From contig CM049310.1 of the NCBI GenBank assembly GCA_026874595.1, positions 30,813,558 through 30,877,557 on the forward strand: 64,000 nt of DNA. Direction: 5' to 3'. Shown piece after piece: positions 42,845-54,675 of this stretch (the first letter of the stretch is position 1; every line of letters starts with the position of its first letter). Source of the DNA: Sipunculus nudus (lineage: Eukaryota > Annelida > Sipuncula > Golfingiida > Sipunculidae). The notes below the pieces were generated by a model that saw only the letters and a program-made list of their open reading frames with translations, made no database searches and had not been told where the DNA came from. Made by a program: the position numbers and the translations under genes.

Positions 42845-44515
42845 TTATGCCCCCGCCACAAAGTGGCTGAGGCATATAGTTTTACCCATGTCCGTCCTTC
42901 CGTCCTTCCGAAATCAAACAGTTGTACGGACTTTTTTTCACAATGCCTGCAGATATTGGCCTGATTTTTTGGGTGTGGGCAGATAATGACCAGTTACAGA
43001 TCGAGTTCGCATTTCTTTCTGGTTGACCTACTTTTGACCGTTTTACAGCTCCTATACTTAGAAAATTTCATGAAAAATAGAAATTTTCATGACAAATACA
43101 CATGTACGGACTTTTTTTCGCAGTGCCTGCAGATATTGGCCTGATTTTTGGTGTGTATGCAGATATTGACCAGTTACAGATGGAGTTCGCTTTTCGTTCT
43201 GGTTGACCTACTTTTGACCGTTTTACGGCTCCTAAACTTAGAAAATTTCATGAAAAATAGAAATTTTGATGACAAATACACATGTACGGACTTTTTTTTT
43301 CGCAATGCTTGCAGATATTGGCCTGATTTGTAGTGTGTATGCAGATAATGACCAGTTACAGATCGAGTTCGCGTTTCGTCCCAGTTGACCTACTTTGGAT
43401 TGTTTTACGGCTCCTAAACATAGAAAATTTCATGAAAAATATAAATTTTCATGACAAATGTACATGTACAGCCGTTTTTAGCCCTCAGCTCATAGGCTGA
43501 TGGGCTATTGTCGTCACCCAAGCTGTCCGTCTATCCGTCCATCTGTCTGTCGGGTGTCCGTCCGTGTCATCTGTTCCGCGTCTGTTAACTTTTACCTTGT
43601 GAGCGGGATATCTCTAAAAGGATTCACCATTGGAATTTTATTTCATCAGTGAAGATGTATATCGATAAAATCTCGGTTAAGTTCGATGATGGGTGACCTT
43701 GACCGATTTTTCTACATTTTAGAGCTGATTATAATAAAACACTCAGAAGCTTTCATCTCAGGAACCATTGTGTGGATTTTCACAAAACTTACTATGATCA
43801 TTTGGGACTGATGGACTGTACGTGCTGCACAATTTTGGTGGTGTCACCTGCAATTTCTGATTTTTTAATGAAATTTTATCGGATTTTTCAATTTTGGCCT
43901 TTGTGCAGGATATCTCCAAAGGAATTCAACTATTCATTACTTCAGTGCTTTTGCATCATATTTACAAAATCTTGGTCAGGTTCAAAGATGGGTGGTCTTG
44001 ACCTACTTGTCAAGGTCACAGAGCTTAGTATAGAAAAAAAACTTTGGGGGATATTTCTCAGGAAGCATTTGATGGATTGTTATAAAACATGGTACATACC
44101 TCTCCAATTTAAATTTATAACTGATTACCAGCTTTTGCTAATATTCTAGTTTCGCAGTGCAGTGCTTACAGATACTGGCCCAATGTTTGGTCTGTGGGCG
44201 CATAATGACCACTTACAGGTCGAGTTTGCGTTTCGTCCCAGTTAACCTATTTTTGACCATATGACAGATCCTGAACATAGAAAATTTCATGAAAGACAGA
44301 AATTTTTATGAAAAATGCACATGTATGGGCTTTTTTCACAATGCCTGCATACTGGCCTGATTTTTGGTGTGTTACAGATCGAGTTTGCATTTTGCCCTTC
44401 TTGACCAACTTTTGACCATACAACACCTCCTGAACTTAAAAAAAATTTACAAAATTTAACAAATGTTTCTAATTTGCCCCAGGCGGGGGCATTCGTGTCG
44501 TACCGACACATCTAG
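42845..44515 (+). mobile_element. Family D rolling-circle-type element, copy 1
   Basis: 5' hairpin TATGCC / GGCATA with inner GCCAC / GTGGC (42846-42876), then GTCC repeats. The core has a 180-bp period (ACGGACT at 42926, 43106, 43286). The 3' end has GGCGGGGGCAT (inverse of 5' ATGCCCCCGCC), a perfect hairpin GTGTCG-TAC-CGACAC and ATCTAG|T. A family F element interrupts it. Confidence 0.78.
43478..44149 (+). mobile_element. Family F rolling-circle-type element nested in family D
   Basis: Starts TTAGCCCTCAGC; stems TAGCCC / GGGCTA and CAGC / GCTG, then GTCC/GTCT repeats. Ends ATATTCTAG|TTT, after a weak AGC-TTTT-GCT hairpin. The flanking family D core resumes on both sides of the insertion. 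No inverted copy of the 5' arm was found near the 3' end, unlike the other families. It includes a TGGTGGTGTCACC block. Confidence 0.6.
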
Positions 44516-45419
44516 TATGATAGCTGAATTTTTACATTTCACATGTTTTCATGTATGGTGCAAAATCTTTTATCTTTTATCTCATTAACCACTATACCAA
44601 TCATTCCCAAATATTAAGACATAGTGATCAAATGACTTGCATGTGATATAAAACCTGCAGGTGGCGCCACCCCTGTTTATCGACTTTCTGCAGTCCAAAG
44701 TGGTCTTTTGTACTCTCCTTCCTACAAGTCACTTTAGCTTTCACATCAATAGCAAGGATTTCTTGGAACGAAGAGAATTCAATCAATAATACATTGAATA
44801 GAATTATTTTCAGACTGATGTTTCCTTGGAACTCAGAATTATGCTGATTGTTAAATTTTCTGATTTCACATGTGTGGCAAATTCTTTTACCCTTCAATTT
44901 CATGAACTACTTGTCCGATCATTATCAAGTTGTTAAGACATGTTTAATCATTTCACTGCCGCATGGTTTCTGCCAGAAGATGGCATTACCTCTGCTAGCT
45001 AACTCTCTGTCATTGAAATGGTATTTTTAGCTTACTCCTCAATCAGTTAAAAAATGTTTAAATTTTAGCTTTCCTGCCATGGTCCACTGAATCTTTGACC
45101 AAGGCAAATGAAATGTGTGTCACATGACAGATTTATTTTCAAATTTCATATTTCATGCAAATCCAAGTATTACCAATCACAAAATTTCACAGCTTCAGGT
45201 TTTTGCATTCATGGTGTTAAATATAGTACAAAATTTACCAGCAACAGCAAGAACTGTTAATTAGCATAAGTTGGCAGGCATATAAGGCCATCTTTTATTA
45301 TAACCTGTCACTTAGGGTCTCTTGTTCAAATCTGTCAAGTTCACAAATTACAACCCCCAGTTCCCCATGTTAAAACAGGGTCATCAGGATAACTAAATAG
45401 CTAATCATGGATTTTCTTT

Positions 45420-48400
45420 TTATGTCCCTGCCACAAAGTGGCCGGGGCATATAGTTTTACCCATGTCCGTCCTTCCGAAATCAAAACAGTTGTACGGACT
45501 TTTTTTCGCAATGCCTGCAGATATTGGCCTGATAATGACCAGTTACAGATCGAGTTCGCGTTTCGTCCCGGTTGACCTATTTTTGACCATTTTACGGCTC
45601 CTAAACTTAGAAAATTTCATGAAAAATAGAAATTTTCATGACAAATACACATGTATGGACTTTTTTTCGCAATGCCTGCAGATATTGGCCTGATTTTTGG
45701 TGTGTGGGCAGATATTGACTAGTTACAGATCGAGTTCATGTTTCGTCCCAGTTGACCTACTTTTGAACGTTTTACGGCTCCTAAACATAGAAAATTTCAT
45801 GAAAAATATAAATTTTCATGACAAATACACATGTACAGACTTTTTTTCGCAGTGCCTGCAGATATTGGCCTGATTTTTGGTGTGTAGGCAGATATTGACC
45901 AGTTACAGATCGAGTTCACGTTTCGTTCCAGGTGACCTACTTTTGACAGTTTTACGGCTCCTGAACATAGAAAATTTCATGAAAAATATAAATTTTCATG
46001 ACAAATACACATGTAAGGATTTTTTTTTGCAATGCCTGCAGATACAGCCCTGATTTTTAGCTCAGCTGACTATAAGTCATCTGAGCTATAGTCGTGGTCC
46101 ATTGTCCGTCCGTCCGTCCGTCCGTCCGTAGATGTGGCACGTTTTGAAACCGTAAGACCTAGGAATCCAAAATTCGGCATAATGTTAGATGTCCCCAAGA
46201 TCTCCTACCAAGCCGAAAACTGGGTCTTTGCAACTTTGTTCCTTTGAGAAATTAAGGAAAAACCTCGATTTTTTTATTAAAAACCTTTTCACACTTCAGG
46301 ACTGCCTAATATCAAAACCACTCATCTGTTTTTCCTCATATTTACCATAAATATTCCTCTATATAGTTTCTATGTACATGCCAGAAATTATGTCTGTATT
46401 ATTTAATTTAAAAAAGTTATGGACCCAAACATAATGCATTTTGTAAATAATCAGGAAAGAAGTTTTATCACTTAACACAAAACTTGTTAAAGCTAAGCAC
46501 TTTTTTTCCAGTAATATTACTTTTATTAATCAAAATTAAATTGTATACCTAAAATTAGATCAAAATCTTTTGAATTTTTTAAAATATTAATAAAAATAAA
46601 AAATTGGTACCTTAAATTTTGCCCAACTTTGACCATGGCACGTTTTTTTCCTGTTAGTGCTGTGGATTTAATTTTCACTTTTTTTTTTTTTAGCATTTCA
46701 ACTGTTAACACCAAAAATTTGAAACCAGTTGATCAAAAACTGTAGATTTTATTCAAGTTTTCAAACACCATGTAACATTATTTACATCAAGCTAGCTCAG
46801 CTCCCCAGCTTCAGCTCTAAGTTCCTTGTATTCGGCATACAGTTAGATGTCTTCAAAATCCCCTTCCATGCCAAGAATTTGGTCACTAGGACTTAATACC
46901 TTCGAGATATTAATGAAAAACTTCATTTTTCCATTAAAAACCCATTGTTACACTTCAAGACTGCCTAATATCAAAACCACTGATCTGACTTTAATCATAA
47001 ATAATATACATATTTTTCATTCTCTATGCACATGCCAGAAATGATGTCAGTATTGTGTAATTGTTTTAAGTTATGGGCCCAAACATAATGCACTTTGTAA
47101 AAAATCAAGAAATATATTTACTCCCTTAACAAGGGCATTGCTGAAGTTAGAGATTTTTTGTCAGGGATGTAACATTATTTAATCAAGATTCAATTGAATT
47201 CCAAAAATTAGTTCTGAATTTTTCAAATTTTATAAGTTATTAGTATAAATGTAAAATTAGTAACTTAAATTTTGCCCAACTGACCATGGCACGTTTGTTT
47301 CCCGTGAGTACTGTTGATATAATTTTCATATCATGCACACATAAGGATTTCAGCTTTTTAGTTTAGAAAGCTGAAAGAAATTGGCCAAAAATTGTAGCTT
47401 TTATTAATGTTTTTTATGAGACCCTGTCAGACTTTGGCTCTCTCCAGCCCCTTTTGAGTCACCTGTATTATGCATGCTTGAGGCGAGGCATACACGGAAT
47501 CCAGGCAGCTTATGGCCAGCCACAATTGATCCAGGTGTCCAACCCAACTCATCTAGTAGTTTTAACCAACAACATAACAATAAACAATAAATTTTTATTT
47601 GTTTTTTTAATAACAAATTAAAGAAAAATAGAAAAGGAATTTGTTAGTTTATAATAACAGGAAATTAATTTGCAGTTACTGATGATATAAGAATCTTGTA
47701 TCGATGGGTAGAATGTCACATATTCCTAATAACACCATGCAGTCACCTATGGCATTTTTCAGTTCAATCTTAATGATAAAGAAGTAAATCATATTATTCA
47801 TTACTAATCATTAGGGATCATATGAAGGAAATTAATGATAGACAAAGATGCAGTTGATAATATTAATCTAGATTCCTACTGTGTCTAGTGTGTACATTGA
47901 TGTGAAATTAGTCCAAAATGAATTTTTTACAGTTATTTTTTAATATAAATAAAAGCCATAAAACCAGGTACTTATGATCATTATTTAAATGTGTGAATTT
48001 TGTATATTCTGGATTCTCAACATCGTTTGGTGAAAACTGAATAAATACCAGACATGGTGCGAATACTTTGTAATTGTATTTAAATACGAATATGATTATG
48101 TACTCCATTATAAAATTTCTTGCATAAAGAATTTGGAATTCAGTTAAAAATGAAAGTATATGAATACTTGTGCAAATACTTTCAAATGTATTCATGAATG
48201 CATTCATGAATATATTCTTTAATATTATTTTAATAATCATTTCAGTTATATTTCTTTTTAAAAAATCATATGATTCTCTTATTATTTTTAATAAAAATTA
48301 TTTTTCGGACAATATTTGTATTTTTTTTTAATAAATAGTTAAAATCTTATATTATATGTTCTGCTTATAAGTCAATGGCCAAGTCAAAATCTGTGTGACA

Positions 48401-48809
48401 ATAGTACTCCATTTGTTAATAAAATAAATGAAATCAGTCCTCTTCCCTGTCTCCAAAGGTACTATCAAAATCATACATAAGCTAAACAACAACAACTCAT
48501 AATACAGCTTATTTTTATTACCACATAAAACCAGCATGTGCCTCATTTCTAAATCATATTTTTTTATCATATATAACAGCTGAGTGCAGTGACCCATAGG
48601 TCCCTTGTTTTTCACAATGCCTGCAGATACTGGTCTGATTTTTGGTGTGTGCTTGATAATGACCCGTTACAGATCGAGTTTGCATTTTGCCCTTGTTGAC
48701 CTACTTTTGACCATACGACACCTCCTGAACTTAAAAAAATTTTCAAAATTTAACAAATGTTTCTAATTTGCCCCAGGCGGGGGCATTCGTGTCGTTCTGA
48801 CACATCTAG
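45420..48809 (+). mobile_element. Family D rolling-circle-type element, copy 2
   Basis: 5' end TATGTCCCTGCCACAAAGTG, a diverged version of copy 1. 180-bp core units follow, and a family A element at 46057-48607 splits it. The 3' end has GGCGGGGGCAT, hairpin GTGTC-GTTCT-GACAC and ATCTAG|TTT. It lies in family E. Confidence 0.78.
46057..48607 (+). mobile_element. Family A element nested in a family D element
   Basis: Has the same 5' hairpin and GTCC tract and the same 3' CAGCTGAG, GACC / GGTC hairpin and CCCTTG ending. It carries more small indels and substitutions than the other copies, so it is probably older. It interrupts the family D core at a T-run: GCAATGCCTGCAGATA on the left resumes as CACAATGCCTGCAGATA on the right. 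Confidence 0.82.
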
Positions 48810-48954
48810 TTTAAATTCTAGTTTGTATTTTGCACTGTATTTTGATATTAAAAGGGGTTCTTGAAAAAGGTTTAGGAATATTTGGGTATCACTGATGCCA
48901 CACTTTCCTAAATAAACACATGGCAGGGGACAGTTTGTGCCTCTAGGCCCTTGT

Positions 48955-50089
48955 TGTTTATTTCTTCCTGTACTAATTTTATGTATTAAGTGTAATTCTT
49001 GTTGTGAAGTCTGAAACTTCAGCCAGGTACTATACAATAATACCCAACAATATAGACCTCACTAAAATTACAAGGATGCCTCTTTTTATACTTGTACATC
49101 AGGACAATCTACAGCAGTACCCCCTGGTGACAGTTAACAGAGCTGTCCATGCATGTGGTGTTGTTATCTGTATGTCTGTTGAGGCCAGTTGTATGTGGCC
49201 AAGTCATATGTTTGTATCAGCAGTTCGATTTCAAACGAACAAACGGTTGTTGTGAAACTGTTCAGAAAACAAATTGGCCCAGAAAGTTAGGTTGTCTGGA
49301 TCTGATTCTTTAAATCCAGGAACAGCTACGTGAAATCTAGAACCTGTGTTTGTTATTTAATGATTATATTTTTCATTTAAATAAATTGAAATAGACATCT
49401 GTTGTATTGGTTGGTCATTTGAATATGTCATACACATTGATTCTGTTTACATAATCCTACAGTAGAATTGTCACAGATGTGAAAGGTTTATAACATGTGG
49501 TAGGAATGAGCTAGGAGCTCTGTCACATTGATCAATATTACATGATGTCAGATAGTGCAGGCCGGGAGGATTTAACATTGTGTGCAAGCTGATTTAAAAG
49601 TAGCTTCATCTGTATGGGGAAAAGCAGTCATTTACTGAATAAGTTACAACTTCTCATGTTACTATTCTTGCCTTCCGTCTATGGAATGCAGAATAGATGT
49701 TAAATAGATGTACAAGTATGATAGAAGGAAGGGAGAATTGCTTCTCATAAGACCATCCTGAGATGACCATTCTAGCTGGTGACCAGTCCTCATTTTGATC
49801 TGTTTACTTTACATTTTCTCCCATCTTATGTCTGCAGATTCAACTGTCAAGAAGCAACCTTGGGTCTTCTAGGTCCTCTGGGACTACAAACAAAAGAAAT
49901 AAGCTCACTGGTCATTATGCTGAGTGTAAAAAATGTCATTAACCAGAATCCATGCAGGCCATTAAAGAAAATTATATGTGGATTTACATTTTGAAATATA
50001 TCTACCATGCTTATCCTTCAATATACTCATAATTTCTTCTATTTTATAAAATATTAAAAATAGATTTCACATGGATGACTTGTTTAATT
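48955..50089. other. Low-copy DNA, no confident gene
   Basis: A possible exon start follows TATGTCTGCAG at 49838, but frame and donor are unclear. Nothing else recognised. Confidence 0.45.
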
Positions 50090-50880
50090 GTATCCGCCAA
50101 AATGGAGTTTCAAGCTTGCGTGGGTTCCGCTGTTTGTCTACGAAGGACTCCTCTGAAACCACTAAGTGGATCTTTCCAAAACATGGCATCATTATAGGGT
50201 CACATGGCAACTGCTACCTAACACACTGGTGGCACCACCTACAGTCATTTTCATGTGGTGTCCATTAGGGTTGTAACAATGGATCGAAGAATCCATGCTT
50301 TTAATTGCAAGCCCTCAAATTGTTATTGATTATTAACCTCTGAATGGATTCATTTTGATGATTAAATTTTTGCGTGTACCCGAAGTCCTCTGTGAGCTCT
50401 CAAATCTGACAGAGCAGTTAGCTGTAAAGTTCTTTACCGTGTATGTGACCTAAATCTACTTTAAGTATTTGCTGGCGGACCACTCCACTTGCATAGAAAC
50501 ATATATGGTGGCGGCAAACAGAGGGAGAGGTACAGTTTTTTTTCTTTTATTCACTGAAATTTACTGACATCCAAATTAAACATCCACTAATATTGCTTTA
50601 AATTTTTAAAGTCTAAAATTTACTACTCAACTAAGAATTGATTCAAGAATTGAATTGAAGTTCAAGAATCAATAATTGAATTGATTCTCAGGGCCCTCAC
50701 AGTTCACAGGCCTTGTGTCCATCCGTGTGTCTCTTCACATATATCAGGAGTGTTTGATGTATTGGCCTAAAAATTTACGCGGCCATAGATGTTATATAAC
50801 TTTAATATCCAGGAATGGTTGTGCCATCTGCAATCTTTCCCATGCTCTGTGTTTCAGCTGTCCTTATTCTAGTGAAACAA
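50090..50880 (+). repeat. Palindrome-unit repeat interrupted by a hAT MITE
   Basis: Two units related to the 18.3-19.3 kb array: 50090-50265 with TGGTGGCACCACCTACAGTC, and 50715-50880 with ATATATCAGGAGTGTTTGAT and TTGTGCCATCTGCAATC. The MITE at 50266-50714 splits them. Confidence 0.65.
50266..50714. mobile_element. hAT-type MITE with 8-bp target duplication
   Basis: GTGTCCAT occurs immediately before (50258-50265) and after (50715-50722) the insert. The ends are imperfect inverted repeats (TAGGGTTGTAA versus the complement AAGGCCTGTGA). The insert interrupts a unit of the GGTGGCACCACC repeat, which continues on both sides. An internal palindrome-rich AATCAATAATTGAATTGATT stretch lies near the right end. 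Confidence 0.7.
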
Positions 50881-51032
50881 TAGCTTTTATGAAAATTTAA
50901 AACAGTGTGAATGATACTTCACCCAGAAATAAACATATAACAACATGATACAGAGGGCCTGTTTCTTTAAATGTCCTAATTAGATGTTTGATATGATCAT
51001 TGATGACTTTAATTTTGCCTTGAGAGAGATAT

Positions 51033-51470
51033 CAGGGTTCCAGCAGGGCCTTAAAAAGTCTTTAAAAGTCTTTTTTTTTTTTATATTGCATTGTTAAGGC
51101 CCTGAAAAGGTCTTAAAATGCCAGGAATCCTGACATAGGTCTTAAAAAGGTCTCAAATTTGATTTTACCCATCCTGATATAATGAATGTGCCCAAACGGG
51201 TGATCGAAGGTGAGCTTGAGACAGTTTAGAAGAAGTTGCCACGGTTATTTGTTGAAGAACGATCTCTGCAGATTCTCAGGAGAGACTACCATGAGACCAG
51301 TCCCAACTTGTAGTGATCACCATCTGGGATCTTCAGTAGTTTTAAAGCTCAGTAAGGACATTACAAAAATTCCATGTATAAAATGGTCTTAAATTTTCTG
51401 TCACCTGGTCTTTAAAAGTCTTAAAAAGGTCTTTAATCTGCTTTGCCAAGAGGTGTGCACAGGAACCCTG
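51033..51470. mobile_element. hAT-type MITE with CAGGGTTCC termini
   Basis: Termini CAGGGTTCC and GGAACCCTG are perfect inverted repeats. The interior has AAAAGTCTT-type repeats near both ends, typical of short non-autonomous hAT elements. A target duplication is not clear. Confidence 0.6.
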
Positions 51471-54400
51471 GAAATACTGTATCAAAGCTAGCAAGTTAGG
51501 TCCATAAAGAGTTTGACATTTGATTTTGACATCCTATAAATGGAGCAGCTGTTATTGTCATCAGAATGATTGGCATATAACATATGACTTGCTGTAAAAT
51601 TTCTCGGTTCTTAGTGTGAAACTGAAAGGTTGAAACTGAAAGGACCATGGGGATAGCTCAGTATTGAACAACAATGAAACACGAATCAGACACGTAGAAA
51701 TAGGGACAGGCAGCATGTATTTATTGTTATCACTGATAACAACCAAGATCCAGACATGAGATCCTGAAGTGGGCTTTCTTTTGAGTAGTTTTGATATCGT
51801 ACATTTACAGGAGTGTAGACTGGTTCACACAGTTACGCAGCATAAATGTAATACAAGTACAGGTAGCCCACCTTGTGATGTACACAGAACTGACATTGCA
51901 ATATAGATTTTAAATGATTTTTACCAGAGTAACTCCCTGAATATATTTGTGCCCATCTCTATTATGGACTTTTGCGACCACTGCCTTAATTCAGTAGTGC
52001 AGTCCTATTTTGCATTATTAATGGTCATAATGCAAATGTTAAAGTAAGAGCATATACTAAAACTTCTGAATGAAACAGATTCCTGCAAAAATGAGGGATC
52101 CCAAAAGGCTGTTTAAATGTGTGCTCATGGTAATGTCACAATGAGAGTTAAGTAATACATTCAGGATTAGTTATATGTTGTATAATTTGTAACAGTTCTA
52201 TAAATTTACAGAGTAACTTCATAATTTTAATAAGATATAGTTTAAATGCTCTTGAAGCTAGGGTCACTAAGATTTATTAGTGAACTATGGTAAAGGATTT
52301 CTTAATCAATGGGTGCTGCTACTGGTCCACATTCCAACTAGGTAGCTAGTAACAGCTGACCACTGGCCATCTGTAGGGGATAGCATACCTATGTTTGGGT
52401 GTGGTATGTTCGAATGCCCAGGTACTATGTAATATCATGTATACATGTACCTCTGTGTCTCTATGACATCCAGGGAGATGTAATGCAGACATAGCTTTAT
52501 ATATACACCCAGTTTAAGAACATAGCTTAATTGTTTCCCTGTCTGTATATATATGGTAAGGCTAAGCTACCAGTGTTTGAGGTTAGGTTACTCCGTTTGT
52601 TCTGCTTGAGCCTGGCAAGCCAGCATTGTGCAGTGTTTCAGTTATCCAGTCATCTATTTGCTGAAGTCATTTGTTTTCCTTATATATCAAAATGTAGATT
52701 TGTTGAATGGCATCATGGGCATAGAACATATAAGGATAATTGAGATTATGAATGTATGAGGTTGATCAGTTGAATTTTATACTTGTGGTGGTAGATTAAT
52801 ACATATTGACATTTATACCTGTTAGTACAAAAGGTACCTATCTCCCTCAGACCCAGAGCTCCTGTCTTATTTATGTGTAAGGAATTCCAGCATGAATCTG
52901 GGGATTATCATTTAAATTCTACTTGTCATCAGTCAACAATTTTGTTCATATGATTAAGTATAAACATGTCACATATATATGATATTTTGTTAGTTAAATA
53001 TATCATTGTTGGTACCATATTTAAATCATGTGATACAGAACAGAAAGCTCTTAAAACCTTCATGCATTTACCTTGAACACGATAACTAAGCCAAGGGAAA
53101 TGTGTGTAAAAATTTGATGCCTGCCAGAACAACAGTCTTGATAACCTATTTGCAGTCATCAATGGTTAAGACTCAATCAAGCAAAAACATGTGATCTAGG
53201 TTACCACCAAGATTGTTGGTTGTTGCCATGTATTATTAACAAGATTCTGCTTGACTTATGCATTAACATCACTGGGGGGAGTATAGCCACCATGGGTATG
53301 GCATTTTACACACATTAATTTTCGCTAATCACCTGATAGGCAGGGTACACCCCAGGAGGAAATCCTGATCAAGGTGAGGCTGTAAACTAGCCGTGTCATT
53401 ATGTAAATTCATTCATTTCTAAAAAACATAACTTACAATTAAATGCCACAGTGTTTCCACTGAAAACTTGTTAAAAGATAACTGTTAGTGAAATAAGGTC
53501 AAAAGAAATGTAACAAAAAAAATATGGCCATGATTCCTGTCAGTGGGGTGCCGTTGAGGGGGGGGGGATAGTGTTAGAGTATATATACTTTCCAAACCCA
53601 CCTTTTGTAAACTGCTCTGAACAGACAGGGATTTACTTTACTAACAGTTTATAAAATAAGGTAGGGTCATGCAAGACTATAGATCCCACTGCCTGATCCC
53701 TAGGGTCCTTCACCAACCAGCTAATGTGATGCCCTGCATCCTTTTGTAGGTCTCAGGGTGCTTATGATAGACATTGTAATGAACATGTTTACCATTTTGA
53801 AATTCTGGAGTTACAATTTCAAGACCCTGGATAATAGCTTCTCTGCTTATAAGCTTCAGGAATTGTGTTTTGTGTGTGAGTGTCATAGCTGGATGGGATT
53901 CGATATCCAGAGTTGTTTAACTTCAGTGGAATTGGAAATTTTGTCCTAAAGCTGCATATACATGTAGTTGGAGACACGCCTCCTGCAGTATCTACATGGT
54001 GCTCCCAATCCTCTGTTCTCTGAGGCTTCGTTCTATTGATTTACTCTGTGTAAACCCATGACTACACTACACATGCTGATATTGACATGAAATATGACAC
54101 AATCAACAGCTCATGTCTTGTATATTCAGCAGTTCTCATTTTATAATAATTTAACAGAAACATTACTTGCTTTTCATATATCAGGCTGTGAATTTGATAA
54201 AATATTGTTAAGTGATCTAGAAGTTCTTGATGTGTATTAATTTCAGGTGATTTCCTGGTGGTTTTGTTTGTTTAGAAATTTTCTTTGATAACACTGCGGG
54301 GACTGAAGTTACTAGTAGGCCGCAGGCATGATGCTGCTATTCCAGTTGTTGGTCTGATACTTTTGAAAATTAAAGGTACATGGACACTTTAAAACAATTC

Positions 54401-54675
54401 ACCATTTCAAGTCATACTTAAAAAATTATAATAATGCTGTCACATTGCTGTGTCATTTTACTTCCCCCATTCAAGTTTAATGCTTTAAATTATATAGTTT
54501 GCATAACCCTGTATAATCTTTAAAAAAAAGGGGGAATGATTTCTAGGATGGGTCTGCAGTATGCAAACCCAGCTGTTCTGTAAAATGTGCAAGTAAGGAG
54601 ATGATGTTTTTCTCTTAGTTTGTCTTTGCCTCATTGGAATGTTTCTTAAATGAAGTCAGACTTTGTGTAGTTTTA
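51471..54675. other. Low-copy DNA, no gene seen
   Basis: AT-rich with a short G-run at 53561. No splice-bounded coding stretches or known repeats recognised. Confidence 0.5.

Larger units (their letters stand above)
42472..48954 (+). mobile_element. Family E rolling-circle-type element, host of nested insertions
   Basis: 5' end TTAGTCCCCTGCCG with stems TAGTC / GACTA and CCG / CGG (42473-42501), then GTCT/GTCC repeats. The 3' end at 48922-48954 has GGCAGGGGAC, the exact inverse of the 5' GTCCCCTGCC, a hairpin GCCT-CT-AGGC and CCCTTG|TT. The native core is split into 42472-42844, 44516-45419 and 48810-48954. It contains three units of ~320-335 bp (once insertions are removed), each with CCAATCATTCCCAAAT-like and GGTGGNGCCACC blocks. 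Confidence 0.72.

Noticed and set aside
46057-48607. Family A as a TIR transposon because of GCTCAGCTG/CAGCTGAGC
   Set aside because: The inverted arm is subterminal at the 3' end, followed by a separate hairpin and CTTG, and no target duplication is seen; rolling-circle type fits better.
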